The translations under genes and the position numbers were made by a program. Positions 42,911 to 52,160 of a stretch of DNA of 64,000 bases are shown here, in pieces (within the stretch, counting starts at the first letter, position 1; every line of letters starts with the position of its first letter). The notes below the pieces were generated by a model. That model saw nothing but the letters and a program-made list of their open reading frames with translations. It was not told the origin of the DNA and made no database searches. The stretch spans positions 310,001-374,000 of the forward strand of contig DASXGN010000028.1 in the NCBI GenBank assembly GCA_036489025.1. Direction: 5' to 3'. Source of the stretch: Dryocola sp036489025 (GTDB lineage Bacteria; Pseudomonadota; Gammaproteobacteria; Enterobacterales; Enterobacteriaceae).

Positions 42911-43113
42911 AAAAAATCTCCGCTCATGCTCCCAAACCCTTTGTCCGGGAGATGCATTAACTATGGTGCAATCAACGAGATAAGCAATTTTTCCCCGGCT
43001 GTTTTTTCAGCGTAATACCAACGTCAAAAGTGAAATTTTGTTAACGAAACTTGCTTCATAGTGCAAAAAAGAGCATATTTTGCTAACTTTTTTAGCAAAA
43101 TATAAAAATTAGT

Positions 43114-43287
43114 ATGACGCTTTATCAACATATGTTGGTTTTTTACGCCGTTATGGCGCTTATCTCTGCTGTGATCACCTGGTTTCTTTCCCATGACACC
43201 AAACGTATCAAACTGCTCAGCGCCATTCTCGTCGGCGCGACCTGGCCGATAAGTTTCCCCGTAGCCCTGATGTTCTCGCTGTTTTGA
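43114..43287 (+). CDS. ortT: OrtT, orphan GhoT-like membrane toxin
   Basis: A 57-residue gene, shorter than usual annotation limits. It reads MTLYQHMLVFYAVMALISAV..., then WFLSHDTKRIKLLSAILVGATWP and PVALMFSLF, nearly the E. coli OrtT/YdcX sequence, and the position after patD (ydcW) is the same as in E. coli. Two membrane helices (about 5-23, 34-55). OrtT resembles the GhoT toxin but has no GhoS antitoxin, and is described as damaging the membrane during stress. The upstream 100 bases are AT-rich with TATAAA at 43101; no antitoxin gene fits there. Confidence 0.9.
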   Translation: MTLYQHMLVFYAVMALISAVITWFLSHDTKRIKLLSAILVGATWPISFPVALMFSLF

Positions 43288-43436
43288 TGAACGTCGCGCT
43301 GAAATCCAGGCCAAAAGTGTGAGTCAGGTTTTGTTTCTCAACCCCGGACAGGAGTATGTTGGCAACAGGTTCGGCGGAATGGAGGAAACTAAGAGTTTGG
43401 ACAGGATTCATAAACGGTAACTCCAGTTAATACGCT

Positions 43437-43466
43437 AAAGGCCATCTGATACAGATGGCCTTTTTT
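43437..43466 (+). terminator. strong intrinsic terminator downstream of ortT
   Basis: AAAGGCCATCTG and CAGATGGCCTTT form a near-perfect 11-12 base-pair stem with the 3-base loop ATA, followed by six T residues. Together with AAAA on the other side it can end both the ortT transcript and the convergent small gene. Confidence 0.9.
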
Positions 43467-43471
43467 ACGGA

Positions 43472-43660
43472 CTAAATGTAGTTACTGACGTGCTTTTCCA
43501 CGTTAGCCGCGGTGGTTTGCAGCTCTTTAGCCAGCAGGGCTATAAAAGCGTCGCGATCGATATGCGCTTCTTTTCGTTTAAAAGTGTCGCTCCTCGCCAC
43601 GTACAGGCCGTCTTCAAAACCCACTTCGATTATCTTGCCGTCAATCAGAATACGTTCCAT
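43472..43660 (-). CDS. small hypothetical protein
   Basis: A 62-residue protein with no signal or membrane segment: first half a beta-rich piece (ILIDGKIIEVGFEDGLYVARSD), second half helical (DRDAFIALLAKELQTTAANVEKHVSNYI). The start at 43660 has AAGGAAC upstream; a longer reading to 43750 adds a cysteine-containing but unlikely N-terminus. I do not recognise the family. Confidence 0.6.
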   Translation of the reverse strand: MERILIDGKIIEVGFEDGLYVARSDTFKRKEAHIDRDAFIALLAKELQTTAANVEKHVSNYI

Positions 43661-43892
43661 AAATCCGTTCCTTAATTTTTTAAAGGGAAAGAATTTGTTG
43701 CCCGCACAGACTACGCCAGCCCAAAAAAGGTTATGTGCGCCGCTGCGCAAAGCCGCGAAAATTAATCTTTAAACGACAGTGGGAATTGCGCGTAATCGCG
43801 AGAATTCAATATGCTATCGGGATTTCATCTTGTGGCCCCGGACCGGATCTTATAGTCTCGGGCCACACTGTTTTTTCAGCTTTGGGAAGCTT

Positions 43893-45533
43893 ATGCCAGG
43901 CCAGGAACCGCTGTTAGTCGTCGACTCGCTCACTCTTTGTACTCACCTGGGCCAGACTCTGGTCAACGACGTGTCATTTACCGTCGAACGGAGTGAAATC
44001 GTTGCTCTGGTGGGGGAATCCGGCTCGGGGAAAACGCTCAGCTCGCTGGCGGTGATGGGGCTGCTGCCCGAGGGTGTTTATCATCAACACGGCGAGGTGA
44101 AATTCAACGGTGACGTTGTAGCCAGCCCTGGCAAGCCGTTTGCAAAAGGCCTGCGCGGCCGGCAGATGGCAATGATCTTTCAGGAGCCGATGAGCAGCAT
44201 GAATCCGGTGCTTAAGGTGGGCGAGCAAATTGCCGAAGTGCTGGTTCGCCACCGGAATATGGGCTGGAAACAGGCGCATCGGGAGGCGGTTAACCTGCTG
44301 GATCGCGTGGGGATCGTCGACCCGGCGGCGCGGGCAAAGCAGTATATTCACCAGCTGTCCGGCGGCATGCGTCAGCGCGTGATGATTGCCGCGGCAATGA
44401 GCTGCAAACCTTCTTTGCTGATTGCCGATGAGCCGACTACGGCGCTGGACGTCACTATTCAGGCGCAAATTCTGGCTCTGTTGCAGGAATTACAGCGCGA
44501 AATGGCGATGGGCGTGCTGTTTATCACCCACGATCTTAGCGTGGTGGCGCGTTACGCCGATCGGGCCTACGTGATGCACCAGGGCAAGGTTGTTGAGCAG
44601 GGTAGCGTCCCTGAACTGCTGACTTCACCCCAGGCGGCCTATACCCGGCAGCTGATTGCCGCTTCCGAGACGGCGGCTTTGCCGCTGCGCTGCCCGAACG
44701 GTTCCCGCTCGCCATTAATCCAGCTTTCCAGAATTACCAAAAGCTACCCTGTGGCCCATGCGCTGCCGTTCGTACCGGCAAAGCGGGAGACCGTCCTGCA
44801 TCCGACTTCGCTGGAAATCGAAAGGGGTGAAATCGTGGGCTTAATCGGCGAGTCCGGCTCGGGGAAAACGACGCTTGGGCGCAGCGCTATTGGCCTGGTG
44901 CCGATAGACAGCGGCACGATTATTTTTGACGGTCTGGACCTGACGCGCGCCAGCGCCGGGGAACAAAGACAGATGCGCAAACGGGCGCAGATTATCTTCC
45001 AGGATCCTTACGCCAGCCTCGATCCGAAAATGTCGGTAGGCGAGCAGATAGCGGAACCGCTGCGGGTTCATCAGCTGTGCAGGAAGGAGTGTATTCCGGC
45101 GCGGGTAAACCAGCTTCTTGAGCTGGTGGGGCTGGAGGCGGGCGTGGCGAGCCGCAAACCCGCCGCGTTTTCTGGCGGCCAGCGCCAGCGTATCGCCATT
45201 GCCCGGGCGCTGGCTTTAGAACCCGATTTGCTCATCGCGGACGAAGCCGTTTCGGCGCTGGATCTTTCCGTTCGCGGGCAGGTTCTGGCGCTGCTGGCCG
45301 ATTTACGCGACAAACTTGGCTTAACGGTGCTGTTTATCAGCCACGATCTTGGCGCGGTTCGCCAGATATGCGACCGGGTGGTGGTGATGTATCGAGGGAA
45401 AGTGGTTGAAACCGGTGAAACGCGGCAGGTGCTCGAGAAACCAAAGCAGGACTACACGCGTCAGCTGCTGGCGGCCGCGCCGGACATCCAGCAGGCCCTG
45501 GCTTTACGCGGGGATCGTGAGTTCAAGCGGTAA
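43893..45533 (+). CDS. fused dual ABC ATPase of the peptide/opine/nickel family (DppD-DppF type)
   Basis: A 546-residue tandem ATPase. First half: Walker A GESGSGKTL (about 45), signature LSGGMRQR (about 157), Walker B LLIADEPTTALD (about 176). Second half: GESGSGKTTLGR (about 321), FSGGQRQR (about 425) and LLIADEAVSALD (about 447). It is one of the fused forms that drive oligopeptide/glutathione/nickel importers. The matching permeases and binding protein are on the opposite strand at 47.8-51.1 kb. Its 3' end overlaps the last 30 bases of the convergent dehydrogenase gene. The start at 43893 follows GGGAAG. Confidence 0.9.
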   Translation: MPGQEPLLVVDSLTLCTHLGQTLVNDVSFTVERSEIVALVGESGSGKTLSSLAVMGLLPEGVYHQHGEVKFNGDVVASPGKPFAKGLRGRQMAMIFQEPMSSMNPVLKVGEQIAEVLVRHRNMGWKQAHREAVNLLDRVGIVDPAARAKQYIHQLSGGMRQRVMIAAAMSCKPSLLIADEPTTALDVTIQAQILALLQELQREMAMGVLFITHDLSVVARYADRAYVMHQGKVVEQGSVPELLTSPQAAYTRQLIAASETAALPLRCPNGSRSPLIQLSRITKSYPVAHALPFVPAKRETVLHPTSLEIERGEIVGLIGESGSGKTTLGRSAIGLVPIDSGTIIFDGLDLTRASAGEQRQMRKRAQIIFQDPYASLDPKMSVGEQIAEPLRVHQLCRKECIPARVNQLLELVGLEAGVASRKPAAFSGGQRQRIAIARALALEPDLLIADEAVSALDLSVRGQVLALLADLRDKLGLTVLFISHDLGAVRQICDRVVVMYRGKVVETGETRQVLEKPKQDYTRQLLAAAPDIQQALALRGDREFKR

Positions 45534-46502
45534 CGCAGTGCCGATGTTCTGACGCTCCGCCTCCTGCGCCACGCGGGCGGCGAGGGCGATATCAAAAACG
45601 TTTAGCCCAAACGACGAGAAATAAACGCTGTCCTCCGCTGCTGCACGCCAGCCGTCAACCACCAGGCCGGCTAAATCTGTCGCCACGCGCTCCGGCGTGA
45701 AAGCGCCTGAGCGGAACATCTGGAACAAACTTTTGGCGCTGGTGTGGCAGTAGTCGCCCCAGCCGTCCACCGCCACCTTGCTGGCCCGCTCGATGGCCGC
45801 AAAGCTCACTTCATGATAGCCGATTTGCAGGATAATCCGGCCCGGTCGAACCACTTCCGGGCCGATAAACGGCTGGCTGGCTCCGGTACAGGTCAGTAGC
45901 GCATCCCAGGGCTGGCGCAGGGCATCAGCCAGATTGACGAACGGCTGGACTCTCTCGGCAGTTTCTTGAGCCGCGCCGAGCATTTTCTCCAGCCGCTGAG
46001 GCGTTCGGTTCCAGCAGTAAACCGCGTCTAAATCAGGGAAAACGCTGCGCAGCATTCTTAGATGGGCCGCCGCCTGCACGCCCGCGCCGAGAATCAGCAC
46101 CCGCCTGACGGGCACCGGCGAGGCGAGCTTCAGCGCCAGGGCTGAAACGGCGGCGGTGCGGGTTGCCGTCAATGAACCGCTTTGCAACAGTGCGAGGGGT
46201 AAACCATTATCGGCGCGGTTGAGGAGCGTCATGGCTATCGCCATGGGGAAACCGTCCTGCGCCTGCGGGCGGTGCGCCGTCCACTTCACGCCGGTAGCGT
46301 TAAAGCGGCCAGCCACCCGGGCAGGAAGGGAATAAATTTTTCCCTGTGAGGTATCCAGATTGACATGAGTTTCTGCGGGCATTGCGGCTTCGCCTGCTCG
46401 CATCAGCCGCACGGTTTCGGCGATATCTTCTACGGCTCGCAGCGGATCGTTGCCGCCGAGGGTGAGCACCTGGGATTGCGTTAAAAAGCGCAGGCTGGTC
46501 AT
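45504..46502 (-). CDS. ornithine cyclodeaminase / mu-crystallin family dehydrogenase
   Basis: A 332-residue protein: the Rossmann site RRVLILGAGVQAAAHL (about 122-137), YCWNRTPQRLEKM (about 149), and GADI-type loop replaced by LTCTGASQPFIG (about 194). It has the VKWTAHRP segment (about 73-80) and AVDGWGDYCH (about 240-249). Members include ornithine cyclodeaminase, alanine dehydrogenase, ketimine reductase and opine-type reductases, so the reaction cannot be fixed here. It is the last gene of the minus operon, 19 bases after the M20-family gene. Confidence 0.85.
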   Translation of the reverse strand: MTSLRFLTQSQVLTLGGNDPLRAVEDIAETVRLMRAGEAAMPAETHVNLDTSQGKIYSLPARVAGRFNATGVKWTAHRPQAQDGFPMAIAMTLLNRADNGLPLALLQSGSLTATRTAAVSALALKLASPVPVRRVLILGAGVQAAAHLRMLRSVFPDLDAVYCWNRTPQRLEKMLGAAQETAERVQPFVNLADALRQPWDALLTCTGASQPFIGPEVVRPGRIILQIGYHEVSFAAIERASKVAVDGWGDYCHTSAKSLFQMFRSGAFTPERVATDLAGLVVDGWRAAAEDSVYFSSFGLNVFDIALAARVAQEAERQNIGTALPLELTIPA

Positions 46503-46521
46503 GAATAATCCTGAATGAGAG

Positions 46522-47856
46522 TCAAAAGGCCAAAAGCCAGTCGCGCAGCGATTGCTGGTAGCGTTCCAGCCCCCGCAGCGTGACAAATTCGTTGACGCCG
46601 TGGGCATTGCCGCCTTCGCCCAGCCCGCCGATCAGAAACGCCGGTGCCACCGGTGCAAAGGCGTAGGCCGGGGCGCAGCCGGGTGCCCAGGGCCAGATTT
46701 GCGGTCGGGCCTGCCGCTGCTGATAACTGTTCATCAATTCCAGCACCCCGGCATCGTCCAGGCTGAAACGGTGTCCGGGATAGCTATCGTCAACGATCAG
46801 CTCTGCGCCGTCCAAATCCGGGTTTTGCAGCAAATCTCGCATGCGCTGAAGCAGCGCCTGTGAATCAATACCCGGCGGCGTGCGAAGCGCCAGCTCGGCG
46901 CAGGCCTGGTAGGGAATGACGCCGCGGCCACCCTGCGGGCCGCTATTAAGATCGGAGATATTCAATACCGCGCTGCCCAGCAGCCACGCCAGGCAGCTGA
47001 AGGTATCTCCGGCGATAGTCAGTTTTTCACTGCGCCGGAAGCGCAGTTCATCGGCGAGCTTAAAGGTCTGCGCCAGTTCGGTGAGCAGCTGGCTGGCCTC
47101 TTCGTCAAGGGATTGGGTTTGCAGTACGCCGTTGTTCTGCGCGGGCGCAAGAGCGTTGAGCGCCTGCACCAGGCGCCAGGCGGGATTGGCAATCCATGCC
47201 GCGTTGCTGGCGTGTATGGCCGCCGTTGGGCCTCCCCAGCTTCCGCCTTTCACCATCAGGCGGCCTGCGCTCATCCCGGTGAAGCCGAGATAAATTCTCG
47301 GTGCGCCGCCGCCGTATTCGCACAGCGAAGGAAAAAGCACGGCCAGCGCCGGGTCTATCGGGCAAGGAGTCCGGGCGAGATAGCGGCGCAGATGCCCGCT
47401 GCCAGTTTCTTCCTCGCCTTCAAGCAGGATTTCAATATTGGTGTGCAGATGGCCGGAATGATAAAGGTCTTTTACCACCTGCATCATGCCTGCCAGCGGG
47501 CCTTTGTTGTTCTCTGCGCCCCGTGCAATGAACACTTCGCCTTTATCCCGCCAGTGAACGATGCCGCCGACAAAAGGATCGCACTCCCAGCCGTCTTTGT
47601 TGGCGGGCATCACGTCGTACATGTTGTACAGCACCACGGTTTCTGCCGCGCCGATGTCAATCCGCACGTGCACTAACGGCGGGGCCGTGCCGGTCAGCTG
47701 CTGGTTCACCGGATGGCAAACCTCGGCGTCAACCTCGTTGACCAGCCAGTCTTCCAGCCACTGGGCCAGCGCCTGCTGCTGCTCCAGGTTGCCCGCCACG
47801 CTTTTAAAGGGCGTAATCTGGCGCAGCAAATCAAGGGTAGCCGTAAGGTGAGTCAT
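46522..47856 (-). CDS. M20-family peptidase-like protein with altered metal-site residues
   Basis: A 444-residue M20 zinc-hydrolase-like protein. Relative to the family, the first metal motif (GHxDVxP) reads NMYDVMP (about residue 76), with the His replaced by Met; the bridging position of RGAxDDKG reads RGAENNKG (about 108), with Asp replaced by Asn. EGEEETGSGHL (about 137) and the late NAHGVNEFV His (about 420) are kept. It may use one metal ion or be repurposed. Its ATG overlaps the upstream permease stop (ATGA), so it belongs to the ABC operon. Confidence 0.83.
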   Translation of the reverse strand: MTHLTATLDLLRQITPFKSVAGNLEQQQALAQWLEDWLVNEVDAEVCHPVNQQLTGTAPPLVHVRIDIGAAETVVLYNMYDVMPANKDGWECDPFVGGIVHWRDKGEVFIARGAENNKGPLAGMMQVVKDLYHSGHLHTNIEILLEGEEETGSGHLRRYLARTPCPIDPALAVLFPSLCEYGGGAPRIYLGFTGMSAGRLMVKGGSWGGPTAAIHASNAAWIANPAWRLVQALNALAPAQNNGVLQTQSLDEEASQLLTELAQTFKLADELRFRRSEKLTIAGDTFSCLAWLLGSAVLNISDLNSGPQGGRGVIPYQACAELALRTPPGIDSQALLQRMRDLLQNPDLDGAELIVDDSYPGHRFSLDDAGVLELMNSYQQRQARPQIWPWAPGCAPAYAFAPVAPAFLIGGLGEGGNAHGVNEFVTLRGLERYQQSLRDWLLAF

Positions 47857-48767
47857 AACCTGATCCTCGGATTGAGCACCACGTACAGCAGGTCAATCAG
47901 TAAGTTCACGACGACGAAGACCAGGGCGGCGAGCAGGACAATCGCCTGTACCAGCGGGAAATCGCGGTTCTGAATAGCCTGCACCGCCAGGCGACCAATG
48001 CCGGGCCAGGCAAAGATAATTTCGGTAACCAGCGCGCCGCCTAGTAGCGAAGCAAAATACATGCCCTGCACGGTTACCACCGGGATTAGCGCGTTGCGCA
48101 AGCCGTGACGAATGAAAATGCGCCACTGGCTGAGACCTTTTGCCCGCGCGGTGCGGATATAATCCAGGTGTAGCACATCAATCAGGCTGGCGCGGACCAG
48201 CCGGGCAATGGCGCTCATATAATAAGCGCCAAGGCTAATCGCGGGCATGATGAGATGGCTGACGGTGCCGTAACCGCTTGAGGGCAGCCAGCGCAGCTGG
48301 AGGCTGAACAGCAAAATCATCAGCAGACCCAGCCAGAACACCGGAATAGCCTGGCCGCTGAAGGCAAACAGGCGGGCAAGCAGATCCCAGAAGCTGTTGC
48401 GCCAGATGGCGCTGACGAGGCCCAGCATCACCCCGACGACGGTGCTCCAGGCCAGGGCCGTTACCGCCAGCAGTAAAGTCGCCGGTACGCGCTGGACAAT
48501 AAGTGCGGTGACCGGCTGGTCATAGCGCAGCGACTGGCCTAAATCGCCGTGCAGCACGCCTTTAAGATAGTGGCCGTACTGCCAGACCAGCGGCTGGTCA
48601 AAGCCCATCGCCGTGCGGAAATGGTCGATTTCAGCCTGGGTAGAACCCGGCGGCATCATGATGGCCGCCGGATCGCCCGTCAGGTGCAGGCTGTAAAATA
48701 TCAGCAGCGACACGCCAAACATGACCAGCACGGACTGGCCCAGCCGCGAAAGGATATAGCGCAGCAT
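47853..48767 (-). CDS. ABC transporter permease (DppB family)
   Basis: A 304-residue inner-membrane permease with six helices and the conserved C-terminal region ARAKGLSQWRIFIRHGLRNALIPVVTV (about 199-225). The N-terminus LRYILSRLGQSVLVMFGVSLLIF is typical of DppB/OppB. It pairs with the next permease in the same operon. Start at 48767 is used; a longer reading extends past the neighbour's stop. Confidence 0.9.
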   Translation of the reverse strand: MLRYILSRLGQSVLVMFGVSLLIFYSLHLTGDPAAIMMPPGSTQAEIDHFRTAMGFDQPLVWQYGHYLKGVLHGDLGQSLRYDQPVTALIVQRVPATLLLAVTALAWSTVVGVMLGLVSAIWRNSFWDLLARLFAFSGQAIPVFWLGLLMILLFSLQLRWLPSSGYGTVSHLIMPAISLGAYYMSAIARLVRASLIDVLHLDYIRTARAKGLSQWRIFIRHGLRNALIPVVTVQGMYFASLLGGALVTEIIFAWPGIGRLAVQAIQNRDFPLVQAIVLLAALVFVVVNLLIDLLYVVLNPRIRL

Positions 48768-48768
48768 A

Positions 48769-49629
48769 TCAGTCGAGCCTCGTGTGGGTTTTACGCAGCA
48801 GGCTGTCGCCCAGCAGGTTGCAGCCGATAACCAGTGCCGCAATCACCAGCCCTGGATACAGCACCAGCCACTGCGCCAGCAGCATATACGAGCGGCCCTC
48901 GCCAATCAGATTGCCCAGAGTCGGCGTCGGCGGCTGAATGCCCATGCCCAGAAAGCCAATTGAAGCCTCCAGCACAATCAGACGCGGGATATCTAAGGTC
49001 AGCAGCACAATCAGCGGGGTGGCGAGGTTGGGCAGGATGTGGCGCAGCAAAATACGCGGCGTTGAGAAGCCCATCGCGCGGACGGCCTCAATAAACTCCA
49101 GCTCGCGTATTTCCAGGGTTTTTGCACGCGCCACGCGGGCATAAATCGCCCAGCTGGTCACGCCCATAATGATAATGATGTTTTGCAACGTCGTGCCGAA
49201 CAGCGCCATCACCAGCAGGATCAGCAGAATAAACGGCACGGCAAGCTGAATGTCCATCAGCCGCATAATAATCGCGTCCACCCAGCCGCCGAAATATCCG
49301 GCGATCATGCCCAGCAGCGTCCCCGTTGCCGCCGCAATAGCGGCGGCCAGCAGCACAACCATCAGCGAAAGCCGCGTGCCCGCCAGGATACGAGAGAGCA
49401 GATCACGACCAAGCTGATCGGTACCCAGCCAGTGCGTGCCGGCTGGCGTGACCGACCCCGACGGCAGGAAGATATCCGCCAGGCTGTTGGTCAGAGGATC
49501 GGGCAGGGGGAGCCAGGGTGAAACGAGCGCCGCGGCGATAACCGCGACGAGCAGAAAACCGCCGACCAGACCGTCACCGGAAAAGCGACGACGCGGGCGG
49601 CGGGCGAGCAGGTGGGCAGGGAAGATCAT
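48769..49629 (-). CDS. ABC transporter permease (DppC family)
   Basis: A 286-residue permease with an N-terminal helix (about 21-42), GTDQLGRDLLSRILAGTRLSL (about 72-92) and the coupling loop AVRAMGFSTPRILLRHILPNLATPLIVL (about 189-216). It pairs with the DppB-type protein to form an oligopeptide/opine/nickel-type channel. It starts four bases inside the binding protein gene's end (ATGA overlap). Confidence 0.9.
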   Translation of the reverse strand: MIFPAHLLARRPRRRFSGDGLVGGFLLVAVIAAALVSPWLPLPDPLTNSLADIFLPSGSVTPAGTHWLGTDQLGRDLLSRILAGTRLSLMVVLLAAAIAAATGTLLGMIAGYFGGWVDAIIMRLMDIQLAVPFILLILLVMALFGTTLQNIIIIMGVTSWAIYARVARAKTLEIRELEFIEAVRAMGFSTPRILLRHILPNLATPLIVLLTLDIPRLIVLEASIGFLGMGIQPPTPTLGNLIGEGRSYMLLAQWLVLYPGLVIAALVIGCNLLGDSLLRKTHTRLD

Positions 49630-51119
49630 TTCACCCTCAGGTCAAACAGCGGAATACGCGCGTCTGCCCGACCTTTGAACGTTACGTTCTCACCGTTGGC
49701 GTACAGGGAATCTTCACGATACAGGGGGATAAGCGGCTGCTCTTTTGCCACTTCCTGCTGGATTTGCTGGAGGATCTGCTTGCGCTTGCCGGTATCGACC
49801 GTACTGCGGCTGGCATTCAGCAGCTTGTCCAGTTCCGGGGAGTTAACGGTGGAATAGGGTTCGCCCGAGTGCAGAATAGGGTACAGCGCGGCGTCGGCGT
49901 CAAGCGTCTGGGTGGACCCCCAGGCGAGCATGTACATTTGCGCCTGCTTACCGGCAGCCACCTGCTGGGTGTAGACCGACCACTCCGGCACTTCCAGCTG
50001 GGCCTTCACGCCGATCGCAGCCAGATCCTGCACGATCGCCTGGGCAACCTCTGCGCTGGCAATATAGCGACGTGGGGCCTGGAACTTGAGGGTAAAGCCG
50101 TCCGGGTAGCCCGCTTCCTTAAGCAAAGCTTTCGCTTTGGCGACGTCCTGGGTTTGGGCAGGTACGTTTAGGTAACCAAAGTCCTTCGCGCCAGCCATGG
50201 TGCCGGTCGGCGTGCCAAAACCGTGCAGCAGCTGGCTGGTGTAGGCCTGACGATTCAGCGCCAGCGACAGGGCCTGGCGGACGCGCACGTCGCTGAGCGG
50301 CTTTTCGCTGTTCTTCAGGCCGAGGTAAATAGTCAGCCCGCCGCCTTTAACCTGCTCAAGATGCACGCCCGGCTTGTTCTTCAGTGCGCCCACCAGATCC
50401 GCCGGAACGCTATCCACCAGCTGCACTTCACCGGTCAGCAGGGCGGTGATACGGGCCGTTGCCTCCGGGATCGGACGCCAGGTGACCGTGTCGATGGCCG
50501 GCTTACCGCGCCAGTAGTTTGGATTGGCCTGCATCACAACGCGCTCATCAGGTATAAATTCTTTTAATGTATATGCGCCACTTCCTACAGGTTTCCGTGC
50601 AAATTCCGCAGCACCGACTTTACTTACATAGGCAGGCGGAACGATATATGTCGGGTATCTGCTCATTCTTGTGGGCAGTAACGGGTCCGGTCCGTTAGTA
50701 TGGATACGCAGCTGGTGCTCGCCGGTTACTTCAACAGATTTAATGGTTCTAATGTAAGATATTGTTGGCGCGTGGTTAGCCGGGTCAAGGATGCGGTCAA
50801 GGGAGAATTTTACCGCAGCGGCATTAACAGGCTCGCCGTTGGTGAAGGTCACGCCGGGACGGAGGGTGAACTCCCAGGTCGTGTCGTCGAGGGCTTTCCA
50901 GGAGGTGGCAAGGCCCGGCTGAAGCTGCATGGCGCTGTCGCGCAGGATAAGCGTATCAAAGAGGTTGTCGACAAGCGTGGCGGCCTCTTTCAGGAAGCCC
51001 GGATCCATCGCGGTGGCCGAGGCCGGTTGGGCAATCACCAGCTCGCTGGCCTGACTTAAAGGGGAGGCCAGCGCAATGAGCACCGACAGGATGGCAAGTT
51101 TACGACCCGATTGTTTCAT
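49626..51119 (-). CDS. periplasmic solute-binding protein, family 5 (peptide/nickel/opine type)
   Basis: A 497-residue exported protein with a signal peptide (about 1-24, SPLSQASE). Family-5 features: VDNLFDTLILRD (about 50), WEFTLRPGVTFTNGEPVNAAAVKFSLDR (about 83-110), and RQALSLALNRQAYTSQLL (about 280). It binds the substrate and delivers it to the DppBC-type permeases. It is the first gene of the minus operon; the regulator gene of the GntR family is divergent, about 180 bases away. Confidence 0.92.
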   Translation of the reverse strand: MKQSGRKLAILSVLIALASPLSQASELVIAQPASATAMDPGFLKEAATLVDNLFDTLILRDSAMQLQPGLATSWKALDDTTWEFTLRPGVTFTNGEPVNAAAVKFSLDRILDPANHAPTISYIRTIKSVEVTGEHQLRIHTNGPDPLLPTRMSRYPTYIVPPAYVSKVGAAEFARKPVGSGAYTLKEFIPDERVVMQANPNYWRGKPAIDTVTWRPIPEATARITALLTGEVQLVDSVPADLVGALKNKPGVHLEQVKGGGLTIYLGLKNSEKPLSDVRVRQALSLALNRQAYTSQLLHGFGTPTGTMAGAKDFGYLNVPAQTQDVAKAKALLKEAGYPDGFTLKFQAPRRYIASAEVAQAIVQDLAAIGVKAQLEVPEWSVYTQQVAAGKQAQMYMLAWGSTQTLDADAALYPILHSGEPYSTVNSPELDKLLNASRSTVDTGKRKQILQQIQQEVAKEQPLIPLYREDSLYANGENVTFKGRADARIPLFDLRVK

Positions 51120-51201
51120 TTACAGTCAATCCCTCTGCGTCATCGTTAACGCGTGACGCTTAAAAGTTAGATAATCATTCGCACCGGTTATATAAATGGG
51201 C

Positions 51202-51226
51202 AAAGATTAGTACATGATATATCTTT
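51202..51226. promoter_or_regulatory. inverted repeat in the control region of the ABC operon
   Basis: AAAGAT (51202-51207) and ATCTTT (51221-51226) flank TAGTACATGATAT between the divergent binding protein and GntR genes. It is a possible operator for the regulator, weakly supported. Confidence 0.4.
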
Positions 51227-51297
51227 AGCCCACCTTTATGACAAGCCAGCGTTGAAACTACACTGACAAAATAGTTTTTTTGCAATAGGAAATAAAC

Positions 51298-51957
51298 ATG
51301 CTTGATCTTGAAAAAGCCCAAAGAATGAGTTTAACCATGCAGGTTGAGGCCCGGCTTAAAAGTGCATTAATTGTAGGGGCATTAAAACCCGGAGCACGCC
51401 TGGTCACCAAGGATATTGCGGAACAACTTGGCACCAGTATTACTCCGGTGCGCGAGGCCTTATTAAGGCTGGTTTCTTCCGGCGCGCTCGATGCTACACC
51501 CGCGCAGGCTTTTTTAGTACCTGAAATCTCCCTTAGCTGCTATCACGAAATCACCACTATTCGTAAAAATCTGGAAGTGATGGCGGTGAGTGAAGCGGCA
51601 CGCCTGATGAACGCCGAATCGCTCGCCACGCTGCGGAGCTTATACGATGCCTTCCGCGCGGCAAAGGTGGCGGGCAACGTGGAGCAGGCACTGCAGGCTA
51701 ATCGCGCATTTCGCTTCCAGCTGTATAGCTATGCGCAGATGCCAACGTTGACGGCGCTTATTGAGCAGCTTTGGGTGCGTATTGGACCCTGTTTTAATTA
51801 TCTGTATCCGCAGTCCCAGGAAGTGGCGCAGGGTCACCATAACTACGAAGATTTACTGGAAGCTCTGGCCGCAGGGGATTCCCAACGTTGCGTAAAAGCA
51901 CTGGTTAAATCCATTGATGACGGGGCGACTATTTTAAGAGAGCAGTATTTTGGCTGA
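51298..51957 (+). CDS. GntR-family (FadR/FCD) regulator of the adjacent transport operon
   Basis: A 219-residue regulator: winged helix LKPGARLVTKDIAEQLGTSITPVREALLRLVSSGAL (about 25-60), followed by a helical FCD ligand domain to the end. FCD regulators respond to small carboxylic or amino acids. Divergent transcription from the ABC operon suggests it controls uptake of that operon's substrate. About 200 bases of apparently empty AT-rich DNA follow, before the convergent mtcC gene. Confidence 0.9.
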   Translation: MLDLEKAQRMSLTMQVEARLKSALIVGALKPGARLVTKDIAEQLGTSITPVREALLRLVSSGALDATPAQAFLVPEISLSCYHEITTIRKNLEVMAVSEAARLMNAESLATLRSLYDAFRAAKVAGNVEQALQANRAFRFQLYSYAQMPTLTALIEQLWVRIGPCFNYLYPQSQEVAQGHHNYEDLLEALAAGDSQRCVKALVKSIDDGATILREQYFG

Positions 51958-52160
51958 AGATTAATCACTGAAATAAATTAAATTACCTCCTACTTGCAGG
52001 CGGCCTTTATTTGGCGGCGGATTGTCTACGCCTTGAATAAGGGCCGATTTTGTTCTTTTATTGCTGGTTATTTCGGCGGCTAATATTTCGAATAATAATA
52101 TCACTGCGGATAATCACGCCGCCAAAACTGTAGCAATGGTTAAATAACCGGATTAATAGT

